NCBI RefSeq assembly: GCF_018131105.1
Contig: NZ_JAFCJI010000002.1
Span: 1 to 64,000 of the forward strand
Reading direction: 5' to 3'
Origin: Bradyrhizobium manausense
GTDB lineage: Bacteria > Pseudomonadota > Alphaproteobacteria > Rhizobiales > Xanthobacteraceae
DNA: 64,000 nucleotides
The notes under the pieces were generated by a model. It was not told the DNA's origin and made no database searches. It saw only the letters and a list, made by a program, of their open reading frames with translations. Below, piece after piece: positions 1 to 8,735 of this stretch (its first letter is position 1; every line of letters begins with the position of its first letter). The translations under genes were made by a program, and so were the position numbers.

Positions 1-143
1 AGATGATCGACACGCGCGGTGTTGAACGAGGACGAGCGCCGCTTGATTCCGTGCACGACATAGCCGAGCGACAGCAGATGATCGGCGAGGTAAGCCCCGT
101 CCTGACCTGTCACGCCGGTGATGAGAGCGACACGTTGCGTCAT
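1..143 (-). CDS. gmd: GDP-mannose 4,6-dehydratase, N-terminal part (runs off left edge)
   Basis: Only the first 47 codons are inside the window, starting at an ATG whose complement lies at 141-143. The reading frame begins MTQRVALITGVTGQDGAYLA, which is the Rossmann nucleotide-binding motif (TGVTGQDG) of GDP-mannose 4,6-dehydratases, followed by the family-typical KRRSSSFNT segment. The enzyme converts GDP-mannose to GDP-4-keto-6-deoxymannose in the cytoplasm, the precursor of GDP-fucose, GDP-rhamnose and GDP-perosamine. A perosamine-synthase-like aminotransferase at 9179-10297 could use this product. The assignment is strong for so short a fragment because the motif block is highly diagnostic. 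Confidence 0.9.
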   Translation of the reverse strand, partial: MTQRVALITGVTGQDGAYLADHLLSLGYVVHGIKRRSSSFNTARVDH

Positions 144-573
144 GGCCGACCTTGTTCCCGCAGTTCTTGCAATGAACGGATGCACGCAGAACGCCGAGCG
201 AAGCGCATTCGTGCGGCTCTTCTTGGCCATATCGCCCCACGCCGGTCAACCCCGGGGGGAACGGCCCAAAGCCGGCAGCCGGGGACGCCGAGACGGATTG
301 GACCTGGAATGCAATCGTGATACTGAGCGCACAGTGCAATTGGGCCGCGTCGGCTGCTTCGCGCCCGCAGTGACTCCAAACTCGAGCCGCAATGTCCCGC
401 GCCAGAGAAAGCACAGCGATCGACAGGGCGCCCTGCTGTTTTCTTCGATCGCGACCGCGTCCTGAATGTCGACATCGAGCATCTATTCAAGATCGGCAAG
501 TACATCAGGATCGCGCGCCCCGTGGAGCTGTTGGGCCACGCCTCTCCGGACGGAAACGTCCTGCTTCCGGAAA
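144..573. other. Intergenic region between divergent gmd and glycosyltransferase genes
   Basis: These 430 bases separate gmd from the glycosyltransferase. The right third holds the HAD-phosphatase remnant at 426-581. In the left two thirds I see no convincing gene, hairpin or promoter; the open frames there lack recognisable motifs. Confidence 0.5.
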
Positions 574-581
574 ATGGGTAA
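426..581 (+). pseudogene. Remnant of a HAD-type phosphatase (GmhB/HisB-N-like) N-terminus
   Basis: One reading frame here contains GRPAVFFDRDRVLNVDIEHL, which resembles the start of D-glycero-D-manno-heptose bisphosphate phosphatases and histidinol phosphatases (canonical form FLDRDGVLNVD), with the catalytic DxD pair present. After about 20 residues the similarity ends, and the frame stops at 579-581, overlapping the start of the next glycosyltransferase gene. No ATG, GTG or TTG precedes the motif in frame after the stops at 318 and 324, so it cannot be a normal gene. I read it as a decayed or truncated copy. The match is by eye to a short motif and could be chance. Confidence 0.5.
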
Positions 582-1797
582 CGAAGTGACGAAAGCGCCC
601 AGCTTCATCCTCGCGACAGAGTTCTATCCGCCGGACCCGAGCACGACGGCGACCTATCTCGGCGCGATCGCCGATGCAATCGCTCTCGACATGCGGACAA
701 TTGTCCTCTCAGGAACACCGGGCTCGGCGACGCCGGCGGGTTCAAGAAATGATACGCCCGAGGTCATCGAGATCTCGAACTGGAAACCACCCAAGCACGC
801 ACTTGTAAGACGCCTCCTCGCGAGTTCCGCGCTTGCGATGCACCTGTTCTGGGCGGTCTACAGACGTGCTCAGCCGGGCGACGTCGTCATGTCGGTCACG
901 AGTCCTTTCACCCTGCCCTACGCGATCGCACTTGCCGCAAGGCTGCGAGGCGCCAGAACGGCGCTCCTGATTTACGACCTCTATCCCGAAGCTCTGCTGG
1001 CCGCCGGCATGGCCCGTCAGACATCGCTCGTCACGCGCGCCTTGCGTATTGCCAATGGCTGGCTGTTCAGATCGTTGAACGCCATATTCGTCATCGGCCG
1101 CGACGTTCCCCCATTGCTGTTGCGCTATCCACGCGTGCGCGCAGAAACCATCCACTTCGTACCGAACTGGACATTGCTGCCGATCGGTTTTCGCGCCCCC
1201 GATGATGGCGGTCATTTCAGGAAGTCCTACCCGGCGCCATTCATCGTCGGCCTCTGCGGCAATCTCGGCTTCACGCATGCGCCCTGGACCGTGTTTGAAG
1301 CCGCACGGCTTCTGCGACGTGAGAAGCAGATCCACTTCGTTCTGTCCGGCTGGGGCGTCGGCTGGAACGAACTGAAAGCCCTTCAAGCCTCGGAGAATCT
1401 GGAGAATGTCACCTTGCTGGAACCGGTGCCCGAGGAACAACTTGCCGAATTTCTCGCAGCGGCAGACGCCTGGGTCATTCCCTACCGGCGCAACGTGGCC
1501 GGGGTCTCGATACCCAGCCGCCTCTACAACCTTCTCGCCGTCGGGAGGGCCGTCATCGTTGGAACGGAACCGAATTCGGAAGCCGGGCTTGCGGTGACAG
1601 AGGAAGACATTGGCTGGGTCGTCCCCCCGGAGGATCCCACCGGGCTCTCACGGGCGATCTCTGAAGCCGCGTCCGATCGCACGGCGACCCTCGAGCGAGG
1701 CCGCAAGGCAGCGATTGCCGCGCTGAAATACAGCCAGCAAGCTTCGACGCAGCGCTACCGCGACATCATGCAGCACCTGCTCGACAGCAGCGACTAG
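574..1797 (+). CDS. Glycosyltransferase, GT4-type (WbuB-like)
   Basis: The 407-residue protein probably adds a sugar to a lipid-linked polysaccharide intermediate at the cytoplasmic face. It has the layout of family 4 enzymes: an N-terminal part starting ILATEFYPPDPSTT, a middle LIYDLYPEALLA segment, and a C-terminal nucleotide-sugar domain with FIVGLCGNLG, FVLSGWG and a late AAADAWVIPYR...SRLYNLLAVGRAVIVG block. The frame is open back to 466, but the upstream 36 residues are low-complexity and the ATG at 574 immediately precedes the conserved start, so 574 is chosen. Its 3' end overlaps the convergent aminotransferase gene by 4 bases. Acceptor and donor cannot be told from sequence. Confidence 0.85.
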   Translation: MGNEVTKAPSFILATEFYPPDPSTTATYLGAIADAIALDMRTIVLSGTPGSATPAGSRNDTPEVIEISNWKPPKHALVRRLLASSALAMHLFWAVYRRAQPGDVVMSVTSPFTLPYAIALAARLRGARTALLIYDLYPEALLAAGMARQTSLVTRALRIANGWLFRSLNAIFVIGRDVPPLLLRYPRVRAETIHFVPNWTLLPIGFRAPDDGGHFRKSYPAPFIVGLCGNLGFTHAPWTVFEAARLLRREKQIHFVLSGWGVGWNELKALQASENLENVTLLEPVPEEQLAEFLAAADAWVIPYRRNVAGVSIPSRLYNLLAVGRAVIVGTEPNSEAGLAVTEEDIGWVVPPEDPTGLSRAISEAASDRTATLERGRKAAIAALKYSQQASTQRYRDIMQHLLDSSD

Positions 1798-2891
1798 AAA
1801 TTCTTGATCAGCCTGATGACCTCGTCCTGCTGCTCGCGGGTAATTTCCGCAAACATCGGCAGCGAGAGAATCTTGTTCTGGTCGTCAAACGCTCTCGGAA
1901 ACTGTTCGGGCTTGTGTCCAAGTCGCGAATAGGCAGGAAGCAATGGCAGGGCTGTCGGGTAATTGATCGCCGTCTGCACCCCGTTCTCAGCCAGATAAGC
2001 CGCGAGCGCATCGCGCCTGCGGTGCTTGATCGTGTAGAGATGATAGACGTGGGTGCGGTCAGACGCGACGCGCGGCACCTCGACGCCTTCGAGTTGGTTG
2101 AGACCGGCATCATAGACCGCCGCAGCATCTTGACGCGCCTTGGTCCAGGCCTGCAAATGCTTCAGCTTGGCCGACAGGATAGCCGCCTGTATTCCGTCGA
2201 GCCGGCTGTTAATGCCCTCGATCAGGTGCTTGTGCTTCACGATGCCGCCGTGGCGGGCCAGCATGGTCATGTGCTCGGCGAGCGCAGCATCACCGGTCAC
2301 GACCGCGCCGGCATCGCCGAACGCACCAAGATTCTTGCCCGGATAGAATGAATAGGTCGCGGCCGCTCCGAACGTCCCGACTGGCTGATCCTTGTACCGC
2401 GCCAGATGGGCCTGCGCGCAGTCCTCGATGACCCAGAGGCCGTGTTTGCGCGCGATGGCCATGATCGCGTCCATGTCGGCCGGCTGGCCAAAGAGGTGCA
2501 CCGGGATGATGCCCACGGTGCGCGGCGTGATCGCCGCCTCGACAGCCGCGGGGTCGATGGTGAAAGTCTCGCCATCGGTGTCGCAGAACACGACCTGTGC
2601 ACCTGCATGCGTGATCATCGCCGACGTCGATATCCAGGAATGCGCGGTCGTGATGACCTCGTCACCCGGTTTCACCTTCAGTGCTGCCATCGCGAGATAG
2701 AGCGCGTCGGTGCCGTTCGCACAGGACACACAGTGCCCGATGCTCGCGGCAGCCGCAAAGTCTCGCTCGAAGGCATCGACATAGGGCCCCCGGATGAAGG
2801 CGCTGTCGCGGATAACCGCAGCGATGGCGCCATCGATCTCGTCCTTGATTGATTGGTACTGAAGCCCGAGATCCGCGTAAGGTACCGGCAT
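1794..2891 (-). CDS. wbpE: DegT/DnrJ/EryC1/StrS sugar aminotransferase (WbpE-like)
   Basis: This 365-residue protein is a PLP-dependent sugar aminotransferase. The PLP lysine is K186 in SFYPGKNLGAFGDAG and the ring-nitrogen aspartate is D157 in VIEDCAQAH; the substrate-loop sequence NYPTALPLLPAY near 310 is typical. It is the last gene of a minus-strand set with an N-acetyltransferase 12 bases upstream and an oxidoreductase before that. The order matches the Pseudomonas WbpB-WbpE-WbpD functions, in which a 3-keto UDP-uronic acid is aminated and then acetylated to give UDP-2,3-diacetamido-2,3-dideoxy-uronic acid. Family is certain; the precise substrate is inferred from the neighbours. Confidence 0.85.
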   Translation of the reverse strand: MPVPYADLGLQYQSIKDEIDGAIAAVIRDSAFIRGPYVDAFERDFAAAASIGHCVSCANGTDALYLAMAALKVKPGDEVITTAHSWISTSAMITHAGAQVVFCDTDGETFTIDPAAVEAAITPRTVGIIPVHLFGQPADMDAIMAIARKHGLWVIEDCAQAHLARYKDQPVGTFGAAATYSFYPGKNLGAFGDAGAVVTGDAALAEHMTMLARHGGIVKHKHLIEGINSRLDGIQAAILSAKLKHLQAWTKARQDAAAVYDAGLNQLEGVEVPRVASDRTHVYHLYTIKHRRRDALAAYLAENGVQTAINYPTALPLLPAYSRLGHKPEQFPRAFDDQNKILSLPMFAEITREQQDEVIRLIKNF

Positions 2892-2903
2892 GGTTGCTCT
2901 TCC

Positions 2904-3374
2904 CTAGGTCTTGCTCTTGAGGCGCCGGGCGGGATTTCCGGCATAGCTGCCCGGCTCGGTGATGTCCTTCGTGACCACGGAGCCAGCCCCGATCACGACG
3001 TCGTCGGCGATGGATACTGGCATGATCGTGGCGTTCGAACCGATGGAAACCCGATTGCCGATCTTCGTAGAGCGCCACAATTCTCGGCGCCCGCGGGCCG
3101 GTCCACCGGTCGAAAACGTGTCGTTGATGAACATCACTCCGTGCCCGACGAAGCAATCTTCGCCGATCGATACCAACTCGCAGATAAACGCATGCGACTG
3201 CACGCGGGTCCGCGCGCCGACGACAACGCCGGCCTGAATCTCGGTGAAGGGGCCGACGAAGCAATCGTCCGCGATCTCGCAGCCGTAGAGATTGCAAGGT
3301 TCGACCATTTTGACGCGCCGGCCGAATTTGACGTCGCGTACGCCGGCTTGGTGCACTTGCGGGTCGCCGCTCAC
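2904..3374 (-). CDS. wbpD: Left-handed beta-helix N-acetyltransferase (WbpD-like)
   Basis: The 156-residue protein is built of hexapeptide repeats (for example VGPFTEIQAGVVVGARTRVQ and VSIGSNATIMPVSIADDVVIGAGSVVTKDI), ending GNPARRLKSKT as in sugar N-acetyltransferases of the WbpD/WlbB group. It would transfer acetyl from acetyl-CoA to the 3-amino group made by the adjacent aminotransferase. I place the start at a GTG (complement at 3372-3374) that overlaps the TGA of the upstream oxidoreductase in a GTGA junction. This adds VHQAGVRDVKFGRRV, which fits the first helix coil, whereas the internal ATG would cut it off. Confidence 0.8.
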   Translation of the reverse strand: MSGDPQVHQAGVRDVKFGRRVKMVEPCNLYGCEIADDCFVGPFTEIQAGVVVGARTRVQSHAFICELVSIGEDCFVGHGVMFINDTFSTGGPARGRRELWRSTKIGNRVSIGSNATIMPVSIADDVVIGAGSVVTKDITEPGSYAGNPARRLKSKT

Positions 3375-4432
3375 GAAACCACTCCGAGCCTGCTCCGCCG
3401 CGGCTCGAAGCGAAGCGCAACTTCCTGCCCGGTCTCGATCGACTCGTAGAGAGCGGAAATCAGCTCGAGGCTCTTGCGGCCCTGTAGGCCGTCGACCAAC
3501 GCCGCGCGCTGATTCAACAGGCAGTCGACGACATGCTGATAATAGGCCTGATGGCCGAACCCGTAGACATTGGGTGGATTGACCGAAAATTTTTCGATTA
3601 CGACTTGGTCGCTTGGCAGCGCGTCGACGAAATTCCAGTGTCTGATCTGATTGACCGCGAAGCCCGCGATCTCGACAGTACCCTTTTCGCCGAGGATTGA
3701 CAGCGAGCCTTCGAGATCCTTTGGTCGGACCGCGGTGGTCGCTTCGATGATGCCGAGTGCGCCGTTGCGGAATTTCAGCGTCGCCACCGCGGTATCCTCG
3801 GTCTCGACCTTCACGAGCGCGGTGGTCGCCCGGGCGTGAACGCTCACCACGTCTCCGAAGAACCACTCCAACATGTCGATGTGGTGACTGGCCTGATTCG
3901 TTAACACCCCGCCGTCATAGGCCCAGGTTCCACGCCATGCATCCTGGTCGTAGTAAGCTTGGTCCCGGCACCAGCGCACGCGCACGGTACCGAGGATCAA
4001 CCGCCCGAATCTGCCGGCCTCCAGCGCTTCGCGCGCCTTCACTACCGGAACGTTGAAGCGGTTCTGCTTCACCACAAAAAGCTTTACACCGGCCTCGTCA
4101 CAGGCTCGAATCATGTCGTCGGCATCCTGGAGCCGAAGCGCCATCGGCTTCTCAACCACGACATGCTTGCCCGCGCGCGCGCAGGCGATGGCGTGCTCCG
4201 GGTGCATACCGCTCGGCGTCAAAACCGCGACAGCGTCCATGTCCGAGCGCGCGAGAAATTCGTGCAAATCGTCATAGGCCGGAACCGAGAACTTCGTCGC
4301 GACAGCGTCCGCACGCGCCTTGGCCTTGTCGCAGACCGCAACGAGGCGCGCGCCCTCGATTTGACCATTCCCCAACAGCTCAGAGTGACGCTTTGAGATA
4401 CGTCCGCAACCGAGCAGACCAAATCTGATCAT
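3371..4432 (-). CDS. wbpB: Gfo/Idh/MocA oxidoreductase (WbpB-like UDP-sugar 3-dehydrogenase)
   Basis: This 353-residue NAD(P)-dependent oxidoreductase has an N-terminal Rossmann fold (IRFGLLGCGRISKRH, residues 2-16), the EKPMAL motif near residue 98 and the conserved TNQASHHIDMLEWFFG helix near 190. Gfo/Idh/MocA proteins of the WbpB/WlbA subgroup oxidise C3 of UDP-N-acetylglucosaminuronic acid. The tight coupling to an aminotransferase and an N-acetyltransferase gene supports that subgroup. It is first in its operon; an AT-rich stretch with a possible promoter lies about 70 bases upstream. Other sugar-nucleotide oxidoreductase roles cannot be excluded. Confidence 0.85.
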   Translation of the reverse strand: MIRFGLLGCGRISKRHSELLGNGQIEGARLVAVCDKAKARADAVATKFSVPAYDDLHEFLARSDMDAVAVLTPSGMHPEHAIACARAGKHVVVEKPMALRLQDADDMIRACDEAGVKLFVVKQNRFNVPVVKAREALEAGRFGRLILGTVRVRWCRDQAYYDQDAWRGTWAYDGGVLTNQASHHIDMLEWFFGDVVSVHARATTALVKVETEDTAVATLKFRNGALGIIEATTAVRPKDLEGSLSILGEKGTVEIAGFAVNQIRHWNFVDALPSDQVVIEKFSVNPPNVYGFGHQAYYQHVVDCLLNQRAALVDGLQGRKSLELISALYESIETGQEVALRFEPRRSRLGVVS

Positions 4433-4740
4433 TCAGGTCATCCTCACGATCGGCACTGCCGCACGAAATATTCGTCCTGACCGCGCGCTGAAGTCAAAGC
4501 CTATATTCGAAAATTCCGTTATTAATCAAGCCAATAATGCGCTTCCTTGGCTTGTCCACCCCGTGCAAAGCGAACCTCGCCGGACCCAGAACCACCATCA
4601 ACATCGGTAGGGTGCGAGGCAGAGCTGCCAAGTGCCTACCGCGCTTCGAAAACCGGAGGAGGAACTCAAGTTTGGCGACTGACTACCGATTGGCTTTGCC
4701 TCTGTGGCCACGCTGTACCTTCCATGTTACGGAGCCCGTG
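4433..4740. other. Divergent intergenic region
   Basis: About 308 bases lie between wbpB and the first polytopic membrane protein. The AT-rich patch at 4500-4540 holds the tentative wbpB promoter. The right half is open in the downstream frame, but its translation is arginine- and proline-rich with no transmembrane character, so I regard it as untranslated leader. Confidence 0.45.
4500..4529 (-). promoter_or_regulatory. Possible promoter for the wbpB-wbpD-wbpE operon
   Basis: On the minus strand, TTGATT (4524-4529) and TATAGG (4500-4505) stand 18 bases apart in an AT-rich patch about 70 bases before the wbpB ATG. The boxes are imperfect, and alphaproteobacterial promoters are poorly predicted by consensus, so this is tentative. 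Confidence 0.3.
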
Positions 4741-6102
4741 ATGCTCCGCAGGACGCAAACCTCACCAATGAAAATCGCCGATGTTTCAGTGACGTCGCTC
4801 TCGGGCCTCCGATTCAGGCTGGCCATCCTCATAGTGTGCCACGTCCTGGCTTCCTGGGTTTCGCTGGCTTTCGTGGGTGAGTACTATCGCCGCCTGTTGC
4901 CCCTGGCCGAGAACAGCCTTCCGCACGTTCTGACTGCAGCAGCCATCGCCACTCCATTTGCGCTGCTATCTTTCGTATTCGTAAGACAGCGCTTCAGTTT
5001 CGGCTACGCACTAGGCTTCTATCTCTTCACGCTGGTCCTGGGCTATCTTTGGCTTGTCGAATTCTCGACGTTTCACTACGATCATCGCATATCGGCAATT
5101 TCGGCCTTTATTTCCGGGGCCGCGTTTCTCATTCCCGCGTTATTCCTCAACCTCCCGCCTTTTCCCTCCCGGTTGAGACTAACGAACAAACAATTCTATA
5201 AGCTCCTGTGGGGTATTCTGGGAATCTCGATCCTTGTTCTAGCAATCGGAGCAACCTTCAACAGGCAGTTCGTCAGCCCGCTCGACATCTATGAGTTTCG
5301 CGAGCAGATCGTGCTGCCCAGGCCTCTTCTCTACGCCATCGGCATCGTCTGCGGAGCCCTCCTGCCGTTTGCCTATGCCAGCTTCTGTCAGTTGAAGCGA
5401 TACGGCTATGCCGCGCTCTGCCTAGTGCTCCTTGGGCTGTTTTATCCGGTCACGCTGACGAAGCTCGCACTGCTTGCGCCCGGGTGGTTGCTATTCCTCA
5501 CGTTCCTGTCGATCTATTTCGAGTCTCGGATAGCGGTCATCCTCTCGCTACTGCTGCCGGTGTCGCTCGGATTGCTATTGGTGCTCGCGTATAATCTCGG
5601 TCTGCTGGGGGAGTACCCGTTCCTGGTCTATTTCGGCACGGTCAATTTTCGAATGATCGGAATGCCAGCGAGCGCGCTTGACTTCTACAATGATTTTTTC
5701 TCGACCCACCAACTGACGCTCTTTTGCCAGATCAGCCTGATCAAGCTGTTCGTATCGTGCCCATATGCTGAGCAGCTTTCCGTCTACATGCAGAACAGCT
5801 ATCACCTCGGGTTTTTCAATGCGTCGCTGTTTGCGACGGAAGGGGTCGCATCAATCGGCCCCCTGTTCGCGCCAGTCACGGCCTTCATATGCGGACTCAC
5901 AATCGCCTTGGCGAACCGAGCTTCCTGCGATCTCCCTGAACGCTTCGTGCTAGTGTCGGGCGGATTGCAGCTTCATATTTTCCTGAACGTGCCTTTCACT
6001 GTCGCGCTCGTGACCAATGGCGCCGCTGTCCTTTTTCTACTTTGGTACATGACACCGGGCGCCGCACTGCAATCCGCTAGGGGCGATACCCCTCCAGAGT
6101 AA
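4741..6102 (+). CDS. Polytopic membrane protein, candidate polysaccharide polymerase (paralogue 1)
   Basis: I do not recognise a named family. The 453-residue protein is almost entirely hydrophobic, with roughly 11-12 membrane segments, and a large loop around residues 300-380 containing YFGTVNFRMIGMP, FYNDFFSTHQLTLFCQIS and NASLFATEGVAS. That plan, and the setting among glycosyltransferases and a flippase, suits a Wzy-type polymerase or O-acyl-transfer protein, but this is inference. The ATG at 4741 is preceded by ACGGAG at good spacing; a second ATG at 4768 is possible. The following gene, 5 bases downstream, is a clear paralogue. Confidence 0.7.
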   Translation: MLRRTQTSPMKIADVSVTSLSGLRFRLAILIVCHVLASWVSLAFVGEYYRRLLPLAENSLPHVLTAAAIATPFALLSFVFVRQRFSFGYALGFYLFTLVLGYLWLVEFSTFHYDHRISAISAFISGAAFLIPALFLNLPPFPSRLRLTNKQFYKLLWGILGISILVLAIGATFNRQFVSPLDIYEFREQIVLPRPLLYAIGIVCGALLPFAYASFCQLKRYGYAALCLVLLGLFYPVTLTKLALLAPGWLLFLTFLSIYFESRIAVILSLLLPVSLGLLLVLAYNLGLLGEYPFLVYFGTVNFRMIGMPASALDFYNDFFSTHQLTLFCQISLIKLFVSCPYAEQLSVYMQNSYHLGFFNASLFATEGVASIGPLFAPVTAFICGLTIALANRASCDLPERFVLVSGGLQLHIFLNVPFTVALVTNGAAVLFLLWYMTPGAALQSARGDTPPE

Positions 6103-6107
6103 GAAAG

Positions 6108-7430
6108 ATGCAATTCTCTAGTCATTTCAAGACTTCATCAAGAACGCCATTCCTATTTGCACTTCTCCAAGTTCATACGCTCGTTTGCGGCATCTCGCTC
6201 GCTATGGTTTTGCAACTGTATGGATATCTTAAGCTTTTCACCTGGAACGCTTCGCACATTGGCGAAGCAGCGCTCCTTGCACTTCCGGTTGCCGCATTGG
6301 CGTCAATGATGGCCTTCGCAAGATTCAGTTTCGGCTATCTGCTGTCGTTTTATCTCTCCACCATGACCCTCGGCTATGTTTGCCTCATTCCTTTTTCGGA
6401 TTTGCCATATGATCACACGCTCCCGGCTATTTCAGCGACAATTTCAGCCGCAGCATTTCTGGTTCCCACTCTCTTTCTCAAATGGCCGATCCGTCCGATA
6501 CATACGATCTCGGTCAAAAATCTTCGTCGGCTCGTCGCGGCGATTGCAGCCGCAAGCCTCGCCATCGTCGTGATAGGCGTCTTCTTCAACTTCAAACTGG
6601 TGGGACTGGCAGACATCTACGAATTCCGCGACGAATTGAGATTCCCGCTCGCTCTCCAATATGCGATGGGAGTGGCTTTAGGAGCGTTGCTGCCATTCGC
6701 CTTTGCGTGCTGCATCGAGATGCGGGCCCGCCTCGGTGCGATGGCAATACTGCTTCTCCTCGTCGCTTTCTACCCGGTTACCCTCGCCAAGACAGCTCTG
6801 TTTGCACCGGCCTGGCTGTGCTTCCTCTGGTTCATCTCGAGCCGTCTCGAAGCAAGGGTTGCGGTCATCGTGTCGCTGCTCGGGCCGATCGCGCTGGGCA
6901 TCGCTGTGGCGATATTGTCCGAGCACGGACCGGTGCCTCGGTCGCTCTACCTGAACTACTTCGGTACGATCAATTTCCGGATGGTCGCATACCCGTCGGT
7001 CGCGCTCGACGTTTACAATGATTTCTTCTCGCGGCACGAACTCACGTATTTCTGCCAGATCTCGGTGATCAAGCGCCTGGGCATTTGTCCTGACAGCGAA
7101 CAACTCGCACTGATGATTGCGAAGAACTACCCGGTCGGCAATCTCAATGCATCCTTGCTTGCGACCGAAGGAATCGCCTCAGTCGGCAGCACTCTGGCGC
7201 CGGTAACCGCGCTTCTCGCCGGCCTAATCCTCTCGATCGGAAATCAGGTATCCGAGGGACTTCCACCCCGGTTCGTCATCCTGTCGAGCGGAATGGTAAT
7301 GCAAACTTTCCTGAATGTGCCGCTTTCTATCATGATGGTCACGAACGGCGCCGCCATCCTGTTTCTGCTTTGGTATGTCATGCCGCGACTATCGTTCGCG
7401 GGATTGCAGAAGGGTTCGCCGCCCTTGTGA
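6108..7430 (+). CDS. Polytopic membrane protein, candidate polysaccharide polymerase (paralogue 2)
   Basis: This 440-residue membrane protein is a tandem paralogue of the preceding gene. The two share colinear blocks: FSFGYxLxFYLxTxxLGY near residue 90, DIYEFRxxxxxPxxLxYA near 170, YPVTLxKxAL near 225, YFGTxNFRM near 290, NASLxATEGxAS near 345 and a C-terminal FLNVP...TNGAAxLFLLWY. About 11-12 membrane helices are visible. It is probably translated together with its neighbour. The function is unknown; a Wzy-like polymerase role is suggested only by topology and position. Confidence 0.7.
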   Translation: MQFSSHFKTSSRTPFLFALLQVHTLVCGISLAMVLQLYGYLKLFTWNASHIGEAALLALPVAALASMMAFARFSFGYLLSFYLSTMTLGYVCLIPFSDLPYDHTLPAISATISAAAFLVPTLFLKWPIRPIHTISVKNLRRLVAAIAAASLAIVVIGVFFNFKLVGLADIYEFRDELRFPLALQYAMGVALGALLPFAFACCIEMRARLGAMAILLLLVAFYPVTLAKTALFAPAWLCFLWFISSRLEARVAVIVSLLGPIALGIAVAILSEHGPVPRSLYLNYFGTINFRMVAYPSVALDVYNDFFSRHELTYFCQISVIKRLGICPDSEQLALMIAKNYPVGNLNASLLATEGIASVGSTLAPVTALLAGLILSIGNQVSEGLPPRFVILSSGMVMQTFLNVPLSIMMVTNGAAILFLLWYVMPRLSFAGLQKGSPPL

Positions 7431-7443
7431 GGATTTGAGTTCG

Positions 7444-8628
7444 ATGCGCACGCTCGTTCTGAACGCCGATTACCCTCGATTCCTGGCGTGGCTGTACGGT
7501 CGCCATTCCGGACTGGAGGCGGCTGGCTACGCCGAACAGATGGCCGCGCGAAACGCGAGCCTGTTCGGCGTCGCGGATTTCTACTCGCGCAATTTCACGG
7601 CATTGGGCCACCAGGCTGCCGACATCCACGTCAATAATCTTTGGCTGCAATCGGCCTGGGCGCGCGAGCATGGCATGACGCTCGACACCGAAGCCAGTCT
7701 TGGCGCGAGCCGAAAGCAACGGCTGCCGGGATGGCTCCAGCGCACCATCGCGCCGCTGAAACCGGCATTGCGGCCATTGGCCCGCCGGCTCGGATTGAGC
7801 CCACGCTTGAGTGAGCAGGCCGAATGCGTCCTGCTTGCCCAGGTCGAGGAATTCAAGCCGGAGCTGATCCTCAACCAGGATGTGTTCTATGTCAGCCCGG
7901 CGCTGGTGCGGCGCATGAGGAACCTTGGCGTACGCGTGGTCATCGGGCAGGTCGGCATCGAGCCGACCAAGGGCGAGGACTGGAATGCCTACGACCTGAT
8001 GCTCTCGCAGCTCCCCCGCGTCGTCAGCGCGTTTCGGGCAGCCGGCGTTCGCGCCGAGGTTTGCCATCTTGCGTTCGAGCCGGCCGTCATCGATGCGCTT
8101 TCCGCGCCGCCCGTGCAAGACATCGACGTCTCGTTCGTGGGTTCGGTATCGGAAGATCACCGGGACCGGATCGCGCTTCTGGAGTTCGTCGCAGAACGCC
8201 ACGACCTCAAGCTATGGGGCAACATTCCAAGCTCGCTTCCCGTGACGTCGCCGCTTCGACGTTGCTTTCAGGGCGAAGTATGGGGCTCGGAAATGTACGA
8301 TGTCCTGAGGCGATCGCGGATCAGCCTGAATTCCCACATCGACATCGCCGGCGATGAAGCGGGCAACATGCGGCTGTTCGAAGCGACCGGTGTCGGCTCC
8401 TTTCTGCTGACGGATTTCAAGCGAAACCTGAACACCCTGTTCGAAGCGGATCGGGATGTCGTGGTCTGGCGGTCGCCCGAGGAATGCTCCGCGGCGATCA
8501 CGCGCTATCTCGCCGACGATCACAGGCGCATGGAAATTGCCGCAAACGGGCAAAAGCAGACGCTGGCGAGGCATACATTTCGCGCGCGCGTCGAGGAGAT
8601 TCTCCGCTTCATCCAAGTGACGCGCTAA
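7444..8628 (+). CDS. CgeB/YkvP-like glycosyltransferase
   Basis: The 394-residue protein resembles the CgeB-type glycosyltransferases (glycosyl transferase group with the DUF3880-like N-terminus). It has an N-terminal half ending in the ILNQDVFYVSPALVRRMRNLG and VVIGQVG segments, then DIDVSFVGSVSEDHRDRI near 220 and a C-terminal donor domain with YDVLRRSRISLNSHIDIAGDEAGNMRLFEATGVG near 285-320, where the NMRLFEATG block is characteristic. The ATG at 7444 lies 13 bases after the previous stop, with a GAGG-like site upstream. It is the third gene of the plus-strand operon that starts at 4741. Its sugar donor is unknown. Confidence 0.8.
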   Translation: MRTLVLNADYPRFLAWLYGRHSGLEAAGYAEQMAARNASLFGVADFYSRNFTALGHQAADIHVNNLWLQSAWAREHGMTLDTEASLGASRKQRLPGWLQRTIAPLKPALRPLARRLGLSPRLSEQAECVLLAQVEEFKPELILNQDVFYVSPALVRRMRNLGVRVVIGQVGIEPTKGEDWNAYDLMLSQLPRVVSAFRAAGVRAEVCHLAFEPAVIDALSAPPVQDIDVSFVGSVSEDHRDRIALLEFVAERHDLKLWGNIPSSLPVTSPLRRCFQGEVWGSEMYDVLRRSRISLNSHIDIAGDEAGNMRLFEATGVGSFLLTDFKRNLNTLFEADRDVVVWRSPEECSAAITRYLADDHRRMEIAANGQKQTLARHTFRARVEEILRFIQVTR

Positions 8629-8735
8629 AATCCGAAAAGCGGCCGTTACCCTTGACGATTTACGGGAAAATGGCCAAAGTCGGCCGCATGAACGCTAAGG
8701 CGTTGTAATATAATTGTAATTCTGGAAAACGGCAG

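Noticed and set aside
8639..8687. GCGGCCG...CGGCCGC inverted repeat before the cupin gene
   Set aside because: Seven-base arms with a 35-base loop and no T-run; likely chance in GC-rich DNA.
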